64,000 bases of DNA from a virus. Position numbers and translations under genes: made by a program. The stretch's first letter is position 1, and every line of letters begins with the position of its first letter. The stretch lies in the IMG/VR virus record IMGVR_UViG_3300030104_004642, positions 51,003-115,002 of that record. One strand, given 5' to 3'. Positions 46,701 to 55,298 of the stretch are shown here, piece after piece. Below the pieces are notes generated by a model. It made no database searches and was not told the DNA's origin. It saw nothing but the letters and a program-made list of their open reading frames with translations.

Positions 46701-49700
46701 GATTTGTAAATTGTGTTATAGGAGAACACATTTTCATCAATTACAAGTTTCTTTTCTTCTGTAACAAATGACTCATTTTGATTACTAAACTTATAATAGA
46801 GAGAAGGAGGAATATCTTTTATTTCAAGTGTTAATTCACCATCAACACCAACTACACCTGAAGTCTTGACATTGAAATCTTGATCTCCATCTGTTGTTAG
46901 ATATTGATTCACAAACAGAGAATCTGTAAAGATCTCCATTTTAAATGCTGGATACTGAATAGAGTTTGAAACAAATGCCAGTGATGGATCAGATAAATCA
47001 AATTTAAGATTTGTTACAGCATCTATACTTGGATTGATCTTAGATAATGTTCCAATACCAGCAGATGTAATGTCAATGAAGTTTGGAGAGATTTTATTCA
47101 ATTCAAACTTTTCATCAACAAGTTTGATTGAAGTTTCTGTATCAACATAGACATAATACATTTTTTCATCTACCAATCCACCAGATGGTGAGCTAGATTG
47201 GTGAATTACTTTATCACCAGTTTTAAATGTATTAGTTGCCACACCAATAGCATTTGATACAATATCAACATCAGATGCTGTGAAACCCTGTGGGTTGAAT
47301 ACTATTCTTCTATTGAAGTTGTTATACTTAACTGAGATGGTTTCCTCATTTTTTGGATTCAAATTAAATTTGATCTTATCATTGACAAACAAACCATGTG
47401 TGCTTGCAGTAGATACAGTTACTTTTGTTCTTCTTGCTTCACCAGTGATTATATCATCAAAATTAGTTTTCAATCCATGGAAAACACCAGTTCCTAAATC
47501 TGTAAAGAACAATAATCCAACTGTTGGATCATTAATCTCAACATATTGAGCAATGTCACCAGTTGATCCTACACCAACCTTATTAGATGATAATCCAATA
47601 AAGTCATCAGAAACAGGAGCAACAAACAATTGGGTAAATGAATCAAGGGTTGTATAAGCAACTCCTGTTTTTCCATTCCACACCTCAATTGTGTCACCAT
47701 TTGGTGTGTATGTTAAAACATCATTTATTTTTAGATTGTGACCTGGAATATAAATGGTCTGCTCAGGTGCAAAAATGTTAGTGATACCAGCACCAGGATT
47801 CTTAAAGTTTAGTGTGATACCAGCACCCACAATGCCATCAGTGGTTGAAGTGCCAATACCAACTGACTCACTTGGTTCAAAGTAAAATTCAGTATTTGAT
47901 CTCAGCAGTTTAGTAGTTTTTAAAGTTCCAACATTAATATTGAACTGTCTGGAATCCTGGAATAGGGGAAGATTGCCAGTATGAGCAAAACCAGGAGTTG
48001 AATCCTGTGTTCTTATAACCCTGATTCTATTGTTGAGAGGATCACTATTGAGAACTTTTAACCTCTCAGATTCAATTGTAATAATATCATTTGGTCTTAT
48101 GAAAGGATATTGGAAAGCACCACCAACAGTTAAGAATGTAACAATACCAGTGTTTGCTACAACATCAATATTTTCAAGAAGGACATATGAACCACTATTG
48201 ATACCAACATTGTAATTGCCATCAAAACCATCAAAGTATTGTGACAGACCACCAATTCTCAACATTGTATTATTAATAATGTTGTGAGGTTGTGTCATAA
48301 TTCCAACAAACCTGTCAGATCTACCAACATTGATAAATTCAATATTTGTGAATAAAGTAGTATCAATGTCAACATTATTAACCTGTCTTCCTTTCAGGGT
48401 ATCAACAACACCCCTTGCTGCCTTACCAAATGTATCACCCTTGAATTCAATCCTATCATTAACTTTATAATTATCACCACCAGTAAAGATACCAACCGTA
48501 TTAACACTTCCTTGTGATACACCTGTTACTTCAATTACCTGTTCTCTCTCTTTATTTGAATTGAAGATATAATCATAACCACCAAAGGGTGTGTTAATCT
48601 TGTAAGGAGTTGTAATTCTTCTCCAATTATTTTCAACCAGGTCATAATCAACATGATTGGATAATTTTTTGAAGTTAAATGTATTAGGTTTATGTTGGAA
48701 ACTATCACCAATCAGGTATGGGAAAATTGGTTTTTTAAGATTCTTAAATGGACCACCACTTTCTGTAATGTCATTGATGGTAGAAAAATAGCAATATGTT
48801 CCATCAGGATAATCAGGTGTTACACAGAATCTACCATTACTTCTGTTAAGATCACCAGTTCCCAAGTATTCATAATCCTCCACAAAGAAACCAAGAGGAT
48901 ATGTGTTAAGTGGGGGTCTATCAGATTTTGCAGATGCCTCATAACCAGAGATCATCCTCCTTACACCACCACCATCTTGTCTATCATATCCATATGGTCC
49001 ATAGATTGGGCAACCATCATATGCCCAACCAATAATTGGAGAGTGATACTTAGATCTTACTTCCTGTCCATTTAATTTTTTTAAATCAGGATGTTGATAT
49101 TGAATTTCACCATTTGATTTTCTACCATATACTACTGTTCTTAGATTTCTTGGAGCATAGAGATGAGCAAGTTGAAGACTATTGCTAATTGATCCCTCAG
49201 CAACAATGCAGTCATCATCAGTCAGTTTGCTTAACTTCTGCTCAAACTTGTTAATTGTCCATTGATTAATATTAGCAGATACACTACCCTCAGCACCTGA
49301 GGGTTCAATGATGATCTGTGAATCAGACCTGTAATTTATTCCACCTGAAACAACAATTACAGATTTGATTACACCATTCTCAGTAATTGGTGTAAGTTTA
49401 CAATATGAACCAAGAGTTGTAGTAAGATGTGGGGGTGAATTATAACCACTACCACCATTGTTTACAATAACCTGTTTGATGGTTCCATTCTCAATAATTG
49501 GTGTCAACTGACCACCAGATCCACTCTTAAGGATTGTGGTTGGTTTTCTATCAAAGTTAAAGATCTCTGATGATCCATAACCAACACCAGATGTACTTAC
49601 ATCAGCAGCACTGATCTGACCCCTGAAAAGTGGTTGAACAGTGGCATTGAATTCCTGTCCAAAATTGGTGTCCAGACCAACCCTTCCTTCAATGGTGACA

Positions 49701-52700
49701 GTGATTGGTTTGTAATTAAAACAACCATCACCCTGACCAGTAATATCAAGTACAATGTTATTATCAATGTAATATCTTCTATCAACAGATCCAGTTCCCA
49801 CCTCATAAAGTTTGAAATTATTATCATCAATCTTACCAACAAAGTAATCTGTATTGGTGCTAATACCACCAACTGGTGTGGTCTTCTCCTCATAGCAGAT
49901 TATATCATTAGTATTGTATCCATGGTTCTTAATGGTAAAAATATCCAATGCTGTGCTTATACCAGCAGAGATGATTGCCCTTTCCTGATTTTTATAACCA
50001 GATCCAGGATTTGCAATATTGATGGAACTGATTATCTTTTTCTTTTCAATTGTAGCAATTGATTGCAATCCATTTCCCAGACCATTTAAACTAATAGTGT
50101 TAATACCAGCATCAGCTTCATCAAAACTACCAAAGAGTTTAATTTTTGTACCATCAACAACCTTTGAAAAATACACTGCGTCAGTGGTCAAACCAACAAC
50201 AGGATTTCTCTTTGAGATGTATTGTACCTGTTCAATGTTTCTCAGGTTGTGGAATGTTGTAAATCCAATAATGTCATTTGTAATATCAACACCACCATCA
50301 ATATTATTAAGTGCAATACCTGCTTGGAATGGTATTACATGATCAGTCTTGATTAAGTTTATGAATGCCTGAGCATGAGTTGTTGGATTACCACCAGTGA
50401 TTTTGACAGTTGGAGTATCAATGTAATCAAATCCAGGATTAATAATATTCAGTTCTGACAGGGAACCCTCTACACTTATGGTGCCAGATGCTCCACTTCC
50501 AAAACCATCAGTAATTTCAAGCAAAGGTGGATTGATCACATCATAATCATTACCACCACTTGATACATCAAATGAGTCAATTCCACCATAGAAGATGACA
50601 TCAGATGATTTGTAATTATCAATTTCTACACCATTAATCAGAACACCAGTTTTTCCAGGTTTTGTTGTGAAAGTCCCTGCTTCCTGTGTTGGTTCATCAA
50701 TCTCCCTAAAAATCTTCTGTCCTATCAGATTCTTTTCATAGAATGGGTAGTATGTGAATTTGTTATTAGTAACAGATCCAGCAGGAGTAATGTATTTTTT
50801 ATTCAGTAAATCTGCCCTACTCATTGCCAATCTGATACTGAAGGCATCTATCCTTTGAATAAAATATACACCCTCTTCTACATTAGTGAACTTACTTAAT
50901 TTTGTATCAACAATATCAGGACCACCATCTCCAGATTCAGTGATGGTTGTTACTGTGTTAGCACTATAATAAACAGCATCACCACTGAAGAAACCATGAT
51001 CTCCACTGGATGACAGTGTAATGATATCAAAGTTTGCTGCACCTGTAAAAGAAATTATTTTATCATCACATCTTATCTCATCATCATAATTTGGAATACT
51101 ATCAGATGCTAAGAGATACTTATCTTCCTTGAGATAAACATTTTGAACATTAGCATTGTAATTTCTAATAGAAAGTTTTGTTGAATTACCTTTCAATAAT
51201 TGATTCTCAATAGAGAAACTCTGTGATAATGTTGATGCTGGGATTGTATTACCCAACTCAACATTTATTGATTTACTTGAAACAATGGATGTTACTTCAC
51301 AATTAAAATTAGTGGAAGAATCCTTGTTGGTAAGGACAAGTTTATATCCAGTTTTTAGATGATGATTCTCAAGGCAATCAATCTGATAGATGTTGTTAGA
51401 ACTATTGACAAGTGTGATGTCTGATACTTCTAACTTAAATTTAATATTATAGAACCAATCATTCTTAGAATCATCAACACCAAGGGTTTTTAGACTAATC
51501 CTATCACCCTTACTAAGACCAAAGTTCTTATCAACATACTCAACCTCTTTCAGAGTTGAGAGCAGTCTGAATCTAATCTGACTTTCAGTACCAACACCTG
51601 TGTTAGCATAAGTATAGTCATATTTTCTTACATCAATGGCCTTATCAAAACTATTAGTGGTTGTGGTAACACCAAGAAATTGTGTAAGGTTCTTGTCAGT
51701 GTAGGAAAGGATATTCTCATTTCCAGATGAATCATCAACTGATAACTGACCTGATGTGGGAAAATCAATGGTTGAATCAACATCAAGGAAGGTAGCACCA
51801 ATAGCTACTGTATTCAGAAGTTTTGTTTTTGAGTTAGGTTCAAACTTGCCACGGATTGTTCCATCTACATCAATGTCCCTTTGATACCCAGTATCAATTG
51901 ACATTTGATAGAAATCACCCTCTGCATTTATCTTCTCAACTTTTGTGCAAGTTCCCCTCGCATTAGTTGAATCCTGATAGATGGTACGATTTACAACCTC
52001 TAAGGGATCACCAACATATGCCTCAACAACATAATCCTGACTGACCTTGTATTCAGCATCAGAGGGTCTAATCAGTTGATTGTTGGGTTTTAGTATTTCT
52101 ACATCAACACCATAAATTGCTTTGAAAAGGATCTTGAATGATTCATCAGTTCCTTTTGCCTTATAGAAACTATCTGATCCCTTTACAAAGTTTCTCTGAT
52201 CAAGACCAGTGGCAAGGGTTCTACTCTCAAAACCAGGTGCAATCTGTGTCTTTAACTTATTAAAGAACTCCTGTAAGAACAGGACGTTCAAATTCTTTAC
52301 AACAGCACCCTTCTTGTGTGCTGCTGCCAGTGATGTCTTGAATACCTGTTTATCAGGGATAAGGGTATTAGTGTACTCAGTTACACCACTAAATCCCCTC
52401 TTACAGTTCTCAAAGGTGGTAGCAGTCTTATTTCCGTACTTAATTATCTCATCATCAATCTGAATGATACCATTAGTCTCAGGAAACTCATATGTAAAGT
52501 TGGTATCAGCACTAAGCGTGATGGTATTGCCAATAATTCCTAAGTCAGCACCTAACCTACTCTCTGTTTTAATGGCAGCAAGTTCATCAACCTTGACATA
52601 TTGATCAAGGTTTTCAATCAGATCAAGAGTACCACCCTGTACCTCTTGAGAGATATAATATTCTTGTAAGAAACTAACCAGTAGTGGAAAGTCATCCCTA

Positions 52701-52759
52701 ATATATGCTGGGATCTGGGATGCTATGACATCCTGTATCTGTACTCTATCTACCGCCAT
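40775..52759 (-). CDS. gp7: Giant gp7-type baseplate wedge protein (3994 residues)
   Basis: An uninterrupted frame of nearly 12 kb. The N-terminus (MAVDRVQIQDVIASQIPAYI, then FPLLVSFLQEYYISQEVQGG) and the place between gp6 and gp8 mark it as the gp7 wedge protein of cyanomyoviruses; T4 gp7 has 1032 residues. Near residues 1215-1310 is a YHYH-type domain (SPIIGWAYDGCPIYGPYGYD). At least six GSGY-type repeats are spread through the protein, two of them in tandem near residues 3760-3800. gp7 links wedge parts and fiber sockets; the extra length probably forms external arms. Confidence 0.85.
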   Translation of the reverse strand: MAVDRVQIQDVIASQIPAYIRDDFPLLVSFLQEYYISQEVQGGTLDLIENLDQYVKVDELAAIKTESRLGADLGIIGNTITLSADTNFTYEFPETNGIIQIDDEIIKYGNKTATTFENCKRGFSGVTEYTNTLIPDKQVFKTSLAAAHKKGAVVKNLNVLFLQEFFNKLKTQIAPGFESRTLATGLDQRNFVKGSDSFYKAKGTDESFKILFKAIYGVDVEILKPNNQLIRPSDAEYKVSQDYVVEAYVGDPLEVVNRTIYQDSTNARGTCTKVEKINAEGDFYQMSIDTGYQRDIDVDGTIRGKFEPNSKTKLLNTVAIGATFLDVDSTIDFPTSGQLSVDDSSGNENILSYTDKNLTQFLGVTTTTNSFDKAIDVRKYDYTYANTGVGTESQIRFRLLSTLKEVEYVDKNFGLSKGDRISLKTLGVDDSKNDWFYNIKFKLEVSDITLVNSSNNIYQIDCLENHHLKTGYKLVLTNKDSSTNFNCEVTSIVSSKSINVELGNTIPASTLSQSFSIENQLLKGNSTKLSIRNYNANVQNVYLKEDKYLLASDSIPNYDDEIRCDDKIISFTGAANFDIITLSSSGDHGFFSGDAVYYSANTVTTITESGDGGPDIVDTKLSKFTNVEEGVYFIQRIDAFSIRLAMSRADLLNKKYITPAGSVTNNKFTYYPFYEKNLIGQKIFREIDEPTQEAGTFTTKPGKTGVLINGVEIDNYKSSDVIFYGGIDSFDVSSGGNDYDVINPPLLEITDGFGSGASGTISVEGSLSELNIINPGFDYIDTPTVKITGGNPTTHAQAFINLIKTDHVIPFQAGIALNNIDGGVDITNDIIGFTTFHNLRNIEQVQYISKRNPVVGLTTDAVYFSKVVDGTKIKLFGSFDEADAGINTISLNGLGNGLQSIATIEKKKIISSINIANPGSGYKNQERAIISAGISTALDIFTIKNHGYNTNDIICYEEKTTPVGGISTNTDYFVGKIDDNNFKLYEVGTGSVDRRYYIDNNIVLDITGQGDGCFNYKPITVTIEGRVGLDTNFGQEFNATVQPLFRGQISAADVSTSGVGYGSSEIFNFDRKPTTILKSGSGGQLTPIIENGTIKQVIVNNGGSGYNSPPHLTTTLGSYCKLTPITENGVIKSVIVVSGGINYRSDSQIIIEPSGAEGSVSANINQWTINKFEQKLSKLTDDDCIVAEGSISNSLQLAHLYAPRNLRTVVYGRKSNGEIQYQHPDLKKLNGQEVRSKYHSPIIGWAYDGCPIYGPYGYDRQDGGGVRRMISGYEASAKSDRPPLNTYPLGFFVEDYEYLGTGDLNRSNGRFCVTPDYPDGTYCYFSTINDITESGGPFKNLKKPIFPYLIGDSFQHKPNTFNFKKLSNHVDYDLVENNWRRITTPYKINTPFGGYDYIFNSNKEREQVIEVTGVSQGSVNTVGIFTGGDNYKVNDRIEFKGDTFGKAARGVVDTLKGRQVNNVDIDTTLFTNIEFINVGRSDRFVGIMTQPHNIINNTMLRIGGLSQYFDGFDGNYNVGINSGSYVLLENIDVVANTGIVTFLTVGGAFQYPFIRPNDIITIESERLKVLNSDPLNNRIRVIRTQDSTPGFAHTGNLPLFQDSRQFNINVGTLKTTKLLRSNTEFYFEPSESVGIGTSTTDGIVGAGITLNFKNPGAGITNIFAPEQTIYIPGHNLKINDVLTYTPNGDTIEVWNGKTGVAYTTLDSFTQLFVAPVSDDFIGLSSNKVGVGSTGDIAQYVEINDPTVGLLFFTDLGTGVFHGLKTNFDDIITGEARRTKVTVSTASTHGLFVNDKIKFNLNPKNEETISVKYNNFNRRIVFNPQGFTASDVDIVSNAIGVATNTFKTGDKVIHQSSSPSGGLVDEKMYYVYVDTETSIKLVDEKFELNKISPNFIDITSAGIGTLSKINPSIDAVTNLKFDLSDPSLAFVSNSIQYPAFKMEIFTDSLFVNQYLTTDGDQDFNVKTSGVVGVDGELTLEIKDIPPSLYYKFSNQNESFVTEEKKLVIDENVFSYNTIYKSLSVLDGAYSLVGIGSTTFVFDLDNSSAIVSYDRTTADADYTTTSVNAQGPIEHVNLVDNNYGYTKIPGVSSIKTVLGTGAIIYAESESIGQIRNQKFASNNIGWNYPTDKTLKPTANLPEIVEINPLASFDRIGISSSGIDYLVAPQLIVRDGFTDEIVDCVISYELGDPEVTITTNTRGMYPVTPRIIAVNNSNGFEIGSINVTGKTVRLNLTNQFNSDDEYPFAIGGTVYVENVNIGVGTTGRGYNSSQYSNNLFDVVGVNTNPGGSGAYVEYTLKDYLTSTEIPGNVISLNSASVVPGNYLPIFETTLASNDFLDDEIVTWDGKTGRVDSYNKDTGILKVKSQFDMPIGTIIVGDASRTRGQVVRRWDFKGDITTGAGTTINYGWQRETGMLNDSLQRLPDNDYYQRFSYSLKSPISLTTWDNTVGALNHTAGFKKFSDLQVESTSNTKLTPAVNDTEMSFIVDCIGEGNIHCWNDVDKARENIFTVNGNRASDNVFFDNIILTDYFESQGNRVLSVDDVSVEFNSNERSEAFANVSTFDPTVKFVKSLFLVQDTTFTDERQFQVSTAVVDDELAYMTSYAKLHTHPDLGFFDITAGTGEFDFEFHPVKFTVNNYFVSSFAFAIGPELVGAGTSSFGDIIEFETQEVNVPTGTITNIVSVGTSYRSMKVLNLLTHGDDHHFAELNIIHNDTDCSIVEYNNIDETNSSLYLGGIGTYSAEISGVNVVLKFHPSAGIAATSYSQVVSAVRGTSFTGFTSMTTARVGSGYTSIASSGSPTAHIISSYDTASVDEKYAASYQVITVEDTSNNHHEIFELGVLNALTIPTQQYVEFANVATNAGLGTVGVTTSGNFVNVVYTPNPGIAVEVKNFFVDLREIQPSNTLSQIDYNDGLFKTQVGNYFGTKSDIRTNFNLLHKGDPIFTRQFNGVTGVNTDDNVIISSNHFFQSGEAVKYTVTGTDQRIEIVSTDFGGSVGSTTLLPTDLFVSKVNDFKIGFCTSAADALQVNPNRIVFSGVGVGNSHFITATKQNTKMLVSVDNMIQAPLTRTGITASLTNGIVFDTDFKTSGITTISANDIIKIDDEFMRVTSSTGTGTTIFVERPILGSTIAPHSGGATIEKFVGNFNISGNTINFVSAPFGNVPLSTTTAAPDERDYTDISTKSTFSGRVFTKRGATGGTVETYNDNFVFDDVSEQFTGITSEFILKNNGADVTGITSNTIVLVNNIFQSPQGVQVLEEGEYQNFESAGVTTAQFTGSNIGTATGYDQNLGNLPIGGMIVSVGSSEGSGYQPLVGAGGTAVVSLTGSIQSVSIGNSGSGYRTGVVTAYNVGVQTYDGVIPVLTHVGEAVVTNGNITSINITNPGSGYTTTNPPIVVIDQPLSYKGIPLEYSSSSTTGVGQSATVDIKVGQGSNVIEFEINNFGFGFGKNEILTVPTGGTTGIPLDSSISFNEFQITIQDIYSDSFNAFSPGEFQVLDRIDDNFNGINRVFPLTLQGEPVSIVAARDSNIEVNQTILVFINDILQVPGVSYTFEGGSLITFNEAPKGPGSGIPEGDTSRILFYKGAGATDVVFRDVLETIKIGDSVELSADVENDQTPNLNQNERVITGITTVDASKTNFYDGPGLAIDKTINRPVKWCKQTIDRKINGKFVGKDRVKYEPNIFPTSFLTSSVGIGSTVAYVDSVRPLFDGNNETNDRAFQDNITLTSQNTVEGATATATVSTAGTITALTITNAGQGYAAAPEVSIAGTTTRATGIATITNGSVTSLTVTDGGAGYSAAPLVLIEEPKLTHETINVNSYTGDSGVIVGLGSTGSSSNPQLFFDTYIPINSIMRDASLVGTAITVSTLSAGDYVVIQNTHVSIGSTFASPVSVATTFLDCVYQVATATTERVEVVHETNVGVVTSVRRIVCNVDTFGPGIAHTTSFDEGSFSWGKIEFAERVNPQTFDFYGQDGVSGISTSALVNRTESLKFKNYI

Positions 52760-52762
52760 TTC

Positions 52763-54847
52763 TTAGTAAGAATATGTTGTTGTACTTGTGGACCCATTCA
52801 TACCAGTTGTAACAGTCACTGTTTGTTGTGTAGAAACCACTGGTTGTGTTCCAGTTGTTGATTGTGACAAGGTATCTGTTGTTGCTGATGTTTGTGGTGT
52901 TGGTGCTGCTAATACTGGTTTACCCCTTACAAGAACCCCATTAGAGTAGGAAGAGGAAACAATATAGTTACTACCAGATATATCATCACCAGAGGCAATC
53001 TCATCACTTACAGCATTAATTGATACCCTGGATTGATCAAGTTGAAGATATAGGTCTTGCTTTCCAATAACATCATTTGAGTATGGGACAGCAGATATCT
53101 CAATCAGTGGTTCACCTCTATTTACTACAGTAGAAATAATGTTTATTGGTGAAATCATCAGTTCACCCTTGACATAATCAATTGATCCCACATTTCTCCT
53201 TACAATAACAAACTCAGTATCAGAATTCAATTTAAAGAGGAATAATGAACCCTTCTTCAATGTTGAATCAGGTGTGTCACCAAGATATAGGGTTTCAGAT
53301 ATTCCTGCTACCTTGAATCCAGAGGACTTGATATTGAATCCAATCTCACCACCATGTGTTCCATGGCCATGATTCTTAACATAGAACCTATTACCAAAAC
53401 AAATCTCATACTCAGCAAAGGTATTCAATACACAATTAAGATCCCTGCGCATTGTCACAGTGGTTATGTTTGATGTGATTGATTGATGACTATTATCAAT
53501 CACATTCTGATACTTACTATATTTAAATCTTGCACCAAACTTATTCAACTCTGTTGAACCAGAATACTGATTAATATTATTCCTAACAAGACCAACTACA
53601 GCAGCAGATCCTGGTGCCTTATTCTCATTATAGTAAACAAATGAATTGGTCTCAATAAACAGGTATTTCAGGTCCACAATCTCTGGGATGATACCAGCAA
53701 CAGAATATTTCTTTAACTGTCTGGATACATCCTCCTTTATTGCTGATGATAGGAATACACCATTGATTGGTTTTACAGCAATCATCACCCTACCATACTT
53801 GGGTGGTGTTAATTCCTCACCACCAAATGCAGAAACTGATTCTGCCTCTGGATAAATCTTAGGAATCATTGTCTCATAATCAACTGCTGTAACAGCACGA
53901 TTCTGTGAGGCATAGATCTGGGTGGAGAACTTCTTGATTGACTCCACATCCTCAATATCAGCACCACCAAAACTCTGCTGATCAACAAACATTGTTGTGA
54001 TGTTGTTGGTCAATGCACCACCATTATTATTAACCAACTGACCAGCATAGGTCAATCTTGCTATATTATTACCCTCAATACCATTTGATACAATATAACC
54101 AACCTCAATCACATTTGGTTCTGTTACTGGTAGACCAAAGATGCCATCACCAAACAATATCTCATATCGCTCATTCTCCACCTCCTGCAGGAAGTAGATT
54201 GGTGAATCTGCACCAATCTCAAATAAACCCTTTGATTCCTTGTATTCCCTCAGTATATTGGAACCAGATGACTCCCTTACACTAACCCTGATCAGGTTGG
54301 TATCAATCCCACTATTGGGTAGGATATATTTCTGATTGGGTGTCCTTGAACTAACATTAAAACTCTGTGTGAGGTATGATCCCTCATACACCGTGATCCC
54401 ATCAAACAATGCCAACCCATCATCATTCACACCAACAGTGATGTCCTCTGGTATGGAGAAGGTCAATGACTGTGGACCAAAGGTTGATGCTGATACAGCA
54501 ACTATACCCCTTTTCAGGGTGACTGCAACAGTTGTTGTACCACTGACATCAACAGCAAATGATACCTTTGCAGTTGCTGATCTCCTTGGTCTTGGGGTAT
54601 ATCCAATATTCTTTGCCAATGATACCACATTCTCCCTCAATGTGGCACTATCAATGAAGACCTCATTGGTCACCATATTGGCATTATAAGAATTGATGTA
54701 TGTATTATATGCTAACAGATCAATGATGGTGGAAAGGTTAGAACCCTCAAAATCATAATCAGTGAAGTTTGAATTCGCACGAAGGTAATCCTTTAAGGAT
54801 GTTTTGATCTGATTAAAATCTAGATTGCTGAAATTTACTAAAGGCAT
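52763..54847 (-). CDS. gp6: gp6 baseplate wedge protein
   Basis: A 694-residue protein (T4 gp6 is 660), of the Mu gp47/T4 gp6 family that forms the inner ring of contractile baseplates. Signatures are MPLVNFSNLDFNQIKTSLKD, NLSTIIDLLAYNTYINSYNA and LAKNIGYTPRPRRSATAKVS at the start, and NRAVTAVDYETMIPKIYPEA in the middle. The last 60 residues are Thr/Ser/Gln-rich and probably disordered. It abuts gp25, with which it interacts in the wedge. Confidence 0.96.
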   Translation of the reverse strand: MPLVNFSNLDFNQIKTSLKDYLRANSNFTDYDFEGSNLSTIIDLLAYNTYINSYNANMVTNEVFIDSATLRENVVSLAKNIGYTPRPRRSATAKVSFAVDVSGTTTVAVTLKRGIVAVSASTFGPQSLTFSIPEDITVGVNDDGLALFDGITVYEGSYLTQSFNVSSRTPNQKYILPNSGIDTNLIRVSVRESSGSNILREYKESKGLFEIGADSPIYFLQEVENERYEILFGDGIFGLPVTEPNVIEVGYIVSNGIEGNNIARLTYAGQLVNNNGGALTNNITTMFVDQQSFGGADIEDVESIKKFSTQIYASQNRAVTAVDYETMIPKIYPEAESVSAFGGEELTPPKYGRVMIAVKPINGVFLSSAIKEDVSRQLKKYSVAGIIPEIVDLKYLFIETNSFVYYNENKAPGSAAVVGLVRNNINQYSGSTELNKFGARFKYSKYQNVIDNSHQSITSNITTVTMRRDLNCVLNTFAEYEICFGNRFYVKNHGHGTHGGEIGFNIKSSGFKVAGISETLYLGDTPDSTLKKGSLFLFKLNSDTEFVIVRRNVGSIDYVKGELMISPINIISTVVNRGEPLIEISAVPYSNDVIGKQDLYLQLDQSRVSINAVSDEIASGDDISGSNYIVSSSYSNGVLVRGKPVLAAPTPQTSATTDTLSQSTTGTQPVVSTQQTVTVTTGMNGSTSTTTYSY

Positions 54848-55249
54848 TTACCTGGTCTGCTCTAAGGCGAATGAAATTTGTTGTGGTGCTGCATCAATAC
54901 CAACAATAGTATAATTGATCCTAACATCAAAGGAATTATTTGGTATATTAGGACTCACCCTTACATCATTTAACCTCACCCTAGGTTCGTACTTGATAAT
55001 TGTGGTTTCAACCTGCTGTTGGATATTAGATGCTGTAATCTGATCCAATGTTTCAAATAGTGATTCATAAACATCAGAACCAAGATCAGGTTGAAATGGT
55101 CTGTCACCAGGTACTGTTAATATTAAATTACGTATTGCCCTTGAGATAGCATTTTCATTCTTCAAACCAATCAGATCCTTATTCAAAGGATTGGACTGAA
55201 ACGTCGCACTGATATCTTTAAATGGTTTATTTACCCTTTGGACAGGCAT
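54848..55249 (-). CDS. gp25: gp25 baseplate wedge protein
   Basis: A 133-residue protein (T4 gp25 is 132) of the gp25/lysozyme-like wedge family. NENAISRAIRNLILTVPGDR and FQPDLGSDVYESLFETLD, with the EPRV motif in YEPRVRLNDVRV, are conserved in all contractile injection systems. It nucleates sheath polymerisation on the wedge. It is preceded by a late promoter and is the first gene of the baseplate operon that runs to about 30995. Confidence 0.96.
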   Translation of the reverse strand: MPVQRVNKPFKDISATFQSNPLNKDLIGLKNENAISRAIRNLILTVPGDRPFQPDLGSDVYESLFETLDQITASNIQQQVETTIIKYEPRVRLNDVRVSPNIPNNSFDVRINYTIVGIDAAPQQISFALEQTR

Positions 55250-55276
55250 TAAGATAACGACACTAGGATATGTCTT

Positions 55277-55285
55277 TATTTATAG
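55277..55285 (-). promoter_or_regulatory. Late promoter (CTATAAATA) before gp25
   Basis: The minus strand reads CTATAAATA 28 bases before the gp25 ATG. It appears to start the long baseplate transcript gp25-gp6-gp7. Confidence 0.75.
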
Positions 55286-55298
55286 GGGTAATTCAGGA

